Shown: piece after piece, positions 63,062-64,000 of the stretch
Numbering within the stretch: the stretch's first letter is position 1
Layout of the letters: every line of letters begins with the position of its first letter
Source: Larix kaempferi
Taxonomy: Eukaryota > Streptophyta > Pinopsida > Pinales > Pinaceae
DNA: 64,000 nt
NCBI GenBank assembly: GCA_027924585.1
Contig: BSBM01000299.1
Location: 32,278,501 to 32,342,500 of the forward strand
Reading direction: 5' to 3'
Program-made: the position numbers and the translations under genes
The notes under the pieces: generated by a model
The model's database searches: none
Told to the model about the DNA's origin: nothing
Seen by the model: only the letters and a program-made list of their open reading frames with translations

Positions 63062-64000
63062 ATCGAAGCAATGCATATGACAGAATAAATCGAAGCAATG
63101 CATATCCACAATAGTTATTTTTTATTTATTTTAAATTTTTATTAGTATATTTTTTAAATTGATTAGTAAAATAATGAACTTAGAAAAAAATACCTCTCTG
63201 CGGTATGCTTTACCTCAATCCAACGCTAAATTGAAGCCACGAGACTCAGAATTCGCTTTGGTTCCAGTGAGTGTTACTACAGCACAAACTGACTTCCCTC
63301 CTTTGAGTAAGCTATTCACCTGAACGGTTACTATTAGAACAGTAAAGTTTAGTTTTATTTTAGTCAAAGTACCATGTACTTATTTCTAGGTTTTCCTTGA
63401 TTCTAAAGCAGTATAGAATCTCTTTTTCCTGGATTGTTCTGCTCTCTGCCTGTTTCAACTACTAAGGGACACTGCGAGCTTAGCCCTAGATTGTCAAATT
63501 GTCTGTTCAAAGGAGGTGAACGGCTTTGCTTCTCTTCCTTTGGGTTCCATTCAATATGAACATGACTAATGAAAACTACGTAGGCCATCCCTTCAGTCGA
63601 TTGTTACATGTACCTTATTTGTGGACCTGTGATGAACAGAAAAAGAGATTGAAGCCACTGGATCAGAGAGTCACTAATCAGATGCACTTGATCATATAAA
63701 AAATAACTTTTTTCCTTGACATCATGGATTTTTATTTGTAATGGCCAGAGATAACCAGAGATCTTCCAGTGAATGGGAAATAATATTCATGGTAGCGAAA
63801 TAATGTTATGCTAATACTATTCTAGAAAATTAATGATTAGTTACTTAGAGCTTATTTTCGGGATCTAGGTAATTATTCTATTTATCCGTATGACAGAATA
63901 ATGCATATTGGGATTATACCTTTTTCTACTGTAATTTATTATGCTGTGGTGCTTATTTGAAGTGTCTTTTACATTGTTTGGATCTGTGTCAAACCAGCTT
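63062..64000. other. 3' flank of the repeat-protein gene, right copy
   Basis: Copy of 38151-39089, with the repeated CTCTGCGGTATGCTTTACC segment at about 63194 and the same short open stretch ending in CCA|GTGAGT. No further gene is seen before the window ends. Confidence 0.4.

Larger units (their letters stand above)
50806..64000 (+). repeat. Segmental duplication, right copy (runs off the window)
   Basis: Direct copy of 25906-39089. The left junction lies in ATTAC, present both in the copia tail (50806-50810) and at 25906-25910 in the chromovirus 3' LTR. The unit breaks in the middle of that LTR, not at an element end, so the copying was not itself a transposition. Confidence 0.93.

Overview
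This window is a stretch of nuclear plant DNA that is almost entirely layered retrotransposon sequence. The clues are Ty3/gypsy chromovirus and Ty1/copia coding remnants, initiator-tRNA-Met primer binding sites, very long LTRs (3.7 to 4.6 kb), high AT content and one gene-like locus in 64 kb. Long-LTR, old and heavily nested elements fit a large repeat-rich genome such as a gymnosperm. That assignment is an inference and no species is claimed.

Layout. Positions 1-4590 hold the gag start, primer site and 5' LTR of a minus-strand chromovirus that runs off the left edge. A 75-bp tandem array (4591-4868) follows, belonging to the tail of a decayed copia element. A plus-strand solo LTR then starts at 4869 and ends only at 32518, because it is split by two insertions. 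The first is a minus-strand solo LTR (7768-12402). The second is a complete but dead chromovirus (13144-31896, target duplication GTTAT). That chromovirus's 3' LTR is itself split by a 0.95-kb inverted-repeat element (24332-25277) and by another solo LTR (26779-31218, target duplication AGAAC). Right of 32518 come a copia RNase H remnant, LTR fragments, a four-unit tandem array and a repeat-protein locus broken by a nonsense codon (36687-38150).

From 39186 to 49231 lie two copies of a 2.7 to 2.9-kb dispersed sequence carrying a LINE-type RNase H remnant, an unassigned 2.6-kb stretch, and a second fragment of the 4869 LTR family. A copia LTR with its polypurine tract follows (49722-50371).

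From 50806 to the right edge, more than 13 kb is a direct segmental duplication of 25906-39089. It starts inside the chromovirus 3' LTR at a short ATTAC microhomology, so it copied finished nested insertions together with the repeat-protein locus. In this right-hand copy the reading frame is intact (482 codons, 61613-63061). This is the only plausible host protein in the window, and I do not recognise its family.

Nothing here forms an operon or a known pathway. The main interest is the readable insertion chronology, the chromovirus whose catalytic residues all appear lost by G-to-A type changes, and the duplicated repeat-protein gene with one broken and one open copy.
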